Of a stretch of DNA of 5,530 bases, positions 4,053 through 5,530 are shown one piece after another; position 1 is the first letter of the stretch; every line of letters begins with the position of its first letter. The notes beneath the pieces were generated by a model. The model saw only the letters and a program-made list of their open reading frames with translations, made no database searches and was not told the origin of the DNA. Source of the stretch: Oscillospiraceae bacterium UBA3851 (GTDB lineage Bacteria > Bacillota > Clostridia > Oscillospirales > Oscillospiraceae); contig DGHJ01000060.1 of NCBI GenBank assembly GCA_002392625.1, positions 1 to 5,530 of the forward strand. Direction: 5' to 3'. Both the position numbers and the translations under genes were made by a program.

Positions 4053-4086
4053 CCGGGCCGCGAGTGATCGCGGTCCGGTTTTTTTT
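4053..4086 (+). terminator. Intrinsic terminator of ireB
   Basis: CCGGGCCGCGA (4053-4063) pairs with TCGCGGTCCGG (4068-4078) with one G-U pair and a 4-nt loop GTGA, followed directly by eight T. It ends the ireB transcript 18 nt after the stop codon. Confidence 0.95.
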
Positions 4087-4137
4087 GCGCCCCGGTGACG
4101 GATACGGTGCGGCGCGGGCGGTCCCGACGTCCCGCCC

Positions 4138-4155
4138 TGTCATTGCCGCGGCACC
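4138..4155. repeat. Remnant of the palindromic repeat
   Basis: CTGTCATTGCCGCGGCACC keeps the TGTCATTG end and a very short arm leading to GGCA. The rest of the half-copy is not recognisable. Confidence 0.4.
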
Positions 4156-4190
4156 CCCTCCCCGTTCACACACTATTTATATTTACATAA

Positions 4191-4219
4191 TTGACAAAAC
4201 GGCCCACGTGTGTTACAAT
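4191..4219 (+). promoter_or_regulatory. Promoter of the 99-residue protein / SH3b operon
   Basis: TTGACA (4191-4196), a 17-nt spacer and TACAAT (4214-4219) form a near-consensus SigA promoter in a locally AT-rich stretch. The -10 lies within GTTACAATTTGGT (4212-4224), a 13-mer also present upstream of the ireB promoter (3705-3717). Confidence 0.85.
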
Positions 4220-4253
4220 TTGGTTACAAAATCAACGTGAGGAGCTTTCGAAC

Positions 4254-4553
4254 ATGGCAGATGAAAAAAAGGCCGAGGGCCTCGTCTATAAAAACCATCC
4301 CCTGCGCCGCATCGACAACCTGATTTACTACGGCTCCATGGCCGACAAGTACATCGTCATGCTCCAGATCCTGGACAGCAAAAAGGAGCAGGATCTGGAC
4401 GTGGCCACCCGCGTCAGCGTGCAGCTGCAGCTGACGGACCCGGAGCTGAAGAGCCGGGACCGGGTGGTGAAGAAGTCCGAGAAGGACAGCCTGTACGCCG
4501 CCTTTGACGTGGGCAGCGTGTGGCTGGAGCGCGCCCTGGCCGGCAAGCTGTAA
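4254..4553 (+). CDS. Conserved protein of unknown function, 99 residues
   Basis: I do not recognise a named family, although the sequence has the look of a conserved protein of gut Clostridia. Visible features are a charged start (MADEKKAEG), a block HPLRRIDNLIYYGSMADKYI (15-34), a hydrophobic stretch IVMLQIL (34-40), LDVATRVSVQLQLTDPEL (48-65), the basic segment KSRDRVVKKSEKD (66-78) and a C-terminal helix YAAFDVGSVWLERALAGKL. There is no signal peptide, membrane segment or cysteine, so it is probably cytoplasmic. The start at 4254 is preferred over an ATG-like start at 4191, which lies in the promoter; TGAGGAG ends 9 nt before it. The next gene begins 18 nt after its stop with no terminator between, so both belong to one operon with an envelope protein. 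Confidence 0.85.
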   Translation: MADEKKAEGLVYKNHPLRRIDNLIYYGSMADKYIVMLQILDSKKEQDLDVATRVSVQLQLTDPELKSRDRVVKKSEKDSLYAAFDVGSVWLERALAGKL

Positions 4554-4571
4554 GGGCACAAGGAGATACGT

Positions 4572-5530
4572 ATGAAAAAACTCGGTACAAAGATCCTGCT
4601 GGGCGGCGTTGCGGCCGTCCTGGCGGCGGGTCTGTGCATCTCCGGCGCCATGCTGCGCCCCACGGCGGAGCCGGAGCCGGAGCCGGAACAGCCGGCCGCC
4701 CCCGTGGTGGTGGAGCAGCTCCAGCCGAACGAGGCCGTGGAGGCGGCGGTGCCCAACACCATGCCCACCAAACTGGCCGAAGGCCCCGCCCTCCCCTCTC
4801 CCGCAGACGGGACCGACGCGGAGGACCTGACCCTCACCGAGCACAAGACCCCCGTCCTGCTGGTGCGGCCTGCCCCCGCCGACGTGGACACGGCCGATGA
4901 GCCGGAGCCGACGGACGATCCCGTCCCGGAGCCGGACCCCGAACCGGAGCCCGAACCGGAGCCGGAGCCCGAACCCGAACCGGAACCCGAACCGGAGCCC
5001 GAACCCGAACCGGAGCCGGAGCCCGAACCGGAGCCGGAGCCCGAACCGGAGCCGGAGCCCGAACCCGTGGGCCCGGTGGTGATCGACAGCACGGTGGTGA
5101 CGGCGGTGGGCACGGTGACGGACAACGGCGTGCGCGTGCGGGAAAAAGGCAGCACCGACGCCATGATCCTGTCCCATCTCAGCCGGGGCACGGTGGTGTC
5201 CGTCATGGGCGGCCAGCGGGGCTGGTACAAGGTCCGCAGCGGCGACCTGGTGGGCTACATGTCCGCCGATTATCTGGACGTGCGCACCTCCGCCAGCGGC
5301 CTCCACGCCTTTGGCCGCGTGTTCTCCGACACGCTGAAGCTGCGCAGCCAGCCCGGCGGCGGCAGCGTGCTGCAGGTGCTCAGCCGTGACGAATACGTGA
5401 AGCTTACCGGCTTTGCCGACGGCTACTACGCCGTGACCACTTACGGCGGCGTCAGCGGCTATATGGGCGCTGATTACCTGGCGCCGGAGATGGTCGGCCC
5501 CGCCGAGCCTACGCCGGAACCCACACCGGA
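4572..5530 (+). CDS. Secreted or anchored SH3b-domain protein with Glu-Pro spacer (3' end outside window)
   Basis: The open frame runs 319 codons to the window edge. Residues 1-28 are a basic start (MKKLGTK) and hydrophobic stretch (ILLGGVAAVLAAGLCISGAML), a signal peptide or single N-terminal anchor; AGLC is not a good lipobox. Residues 33-118 are Pro/Glu/Ala-rich. Residues 124-165 are 21 consecutive Glu-Pro dipeptides, a stiff cell-wall-spanning type of spacer. Two bacterial SH3-like domains follow: about 180-237 (VRVREKGS, GWYKVRSGDLVGYMSADYL) and 248-304 (LKLRSQPGG, GYYAVTTYGGVSGYMGADYL). The last residues (PAEPTPEPTP) begin another linker, so a further domain is expected; NlpC/P60 peptidase is common in such proteins but not seen here. 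AAGGAG lies 6 nt before the ATG. It acts at the cell envelope, probably binding peptidoglycan. Confidence 0.9.
   Translation, partial: MKKLGTKILLGGVAAVLAAGLCISGAMLRPTAEPEPEPEQPAAPVVVEQLQPNEAVEAAVPNTMPTKLAEGPALPSPADGTDAEDLTLTEHKTPVLLVRPAPADVDTADEPEPTDDPVPEPDPEPEPEPEPEPEPEPEPEPEPEPEPEPEPEPEPEPEPEPEPEPVGPVVIDSTVVTAVGTVTDNGVRVREKGSTDAMILSHLSRGTVVSVMGGQRGWYKVRSGDLVGYMSADYLDVRTSASGLHAFGRVFSDTLKLRSQPGGGSVLQVLSRDEYVKLTGFADGYYAVTTYGGVSGYMGADYLAPEMVGPAEPTPEPTP
4941..5066 (+). repeat. Glu-Pro coding microsatellite (21 dipeptides)
   Basis: GAR-CCS codon pairs are repeated 21 times. Within it the 18-mer GAACCGGAGCCGGAGCCC stands in three exact tandem copies (5007-5060) and once more at 4953-4970. The exact tandem copies indicate recent slippage. 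On the opposite strand it produces a long Gly/Ser-reading open frame that is an artefact. Confidence 0.95.

Noticed and set aside
4572..4655. Lipoprotein signal at Cys22 of the SH3b protein
   Set aside because: The sequence is AGLC; the residue before Cys should be Gly, Ala or Ser. A plain signal peptide or membrane anchor fits better.
4224..5306. Leftward 300 to 360-codon frames with Gly-Ser or Leu-Arg-Phe-Gly repeats
   Set aside because: They are the reverse readings of the Glu-Pro tract and the SH3b gene, without a start site.

Overview
The window looks like chromosome of a GC-rich gut-type member of the Clostridia, probably Oscillospiraceae or a close relative. Three things point there: an IreB (UPF0297) gene, restricted to Firmicutes; strong Shine-Dalgarno sites (AGGAGG, AAGGAG) before every gene; and many copies of a palindromic intergenic repeat with TGTCATTGCGAG-type ends. 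Genus cannot be fixed from sequence alone.

Left part (1-2330) is a small phage-like module read leftward. Its genes are a four-CxxC zinc-ribbon protein (1468-1776), a DUF6291-type phage replication protein (562-1269) and a helix-turn-helix protein of the terminase-small-subunit type (182-565); the last two overlap by ATGA. Inside the replication gene lies an origin-like arrangement: a CAAGC element repeated every 10 bp, a 40-bp tract with 25% GC, and a perfect 10-bp hairpin. The module is driven by a good leftward promoter at 2203-2231. Between that promoter and the zinc-ribbon gene sit two near-identical 129-bp repeat units plus partial copies, where early phage genes would normally be.

Middle part (2199-3164) is the control region. 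A divergent rightward promoter drives a LexA/S24-type self-cleaving repressor whose N-terminus looks like ribbon-helix-helix rather than the usual XRE domain. Both promoters carry the same 15-bp sequence in their spacers, in mirror orientation, with three more GAACTTT half-sites between them. This is the layout of a prophage immunity switch and suggests a decayed prophage or related element.

Right part (3310-5530) looks like host chromosome read rightward. It holds a structured non-coding RNA resembling the raiA motif, with its own extended -10 promoter and an intrinsic terminator; ireB with its own promoter and terminator; and a two-gene operon of a conserved 99-residue protein of unknown function and a secreted or anchored SH3b protein with 21 Glu-Pro dipeptides, which runs off the right edge.

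The best candidates for something new are the 10-bp-phased repeat array inside the replication gene, the RHH-S24 repressor with mirrored operators, and the RNA placed upstream of ireB. I see no sign of a complete new defence or mobile system.
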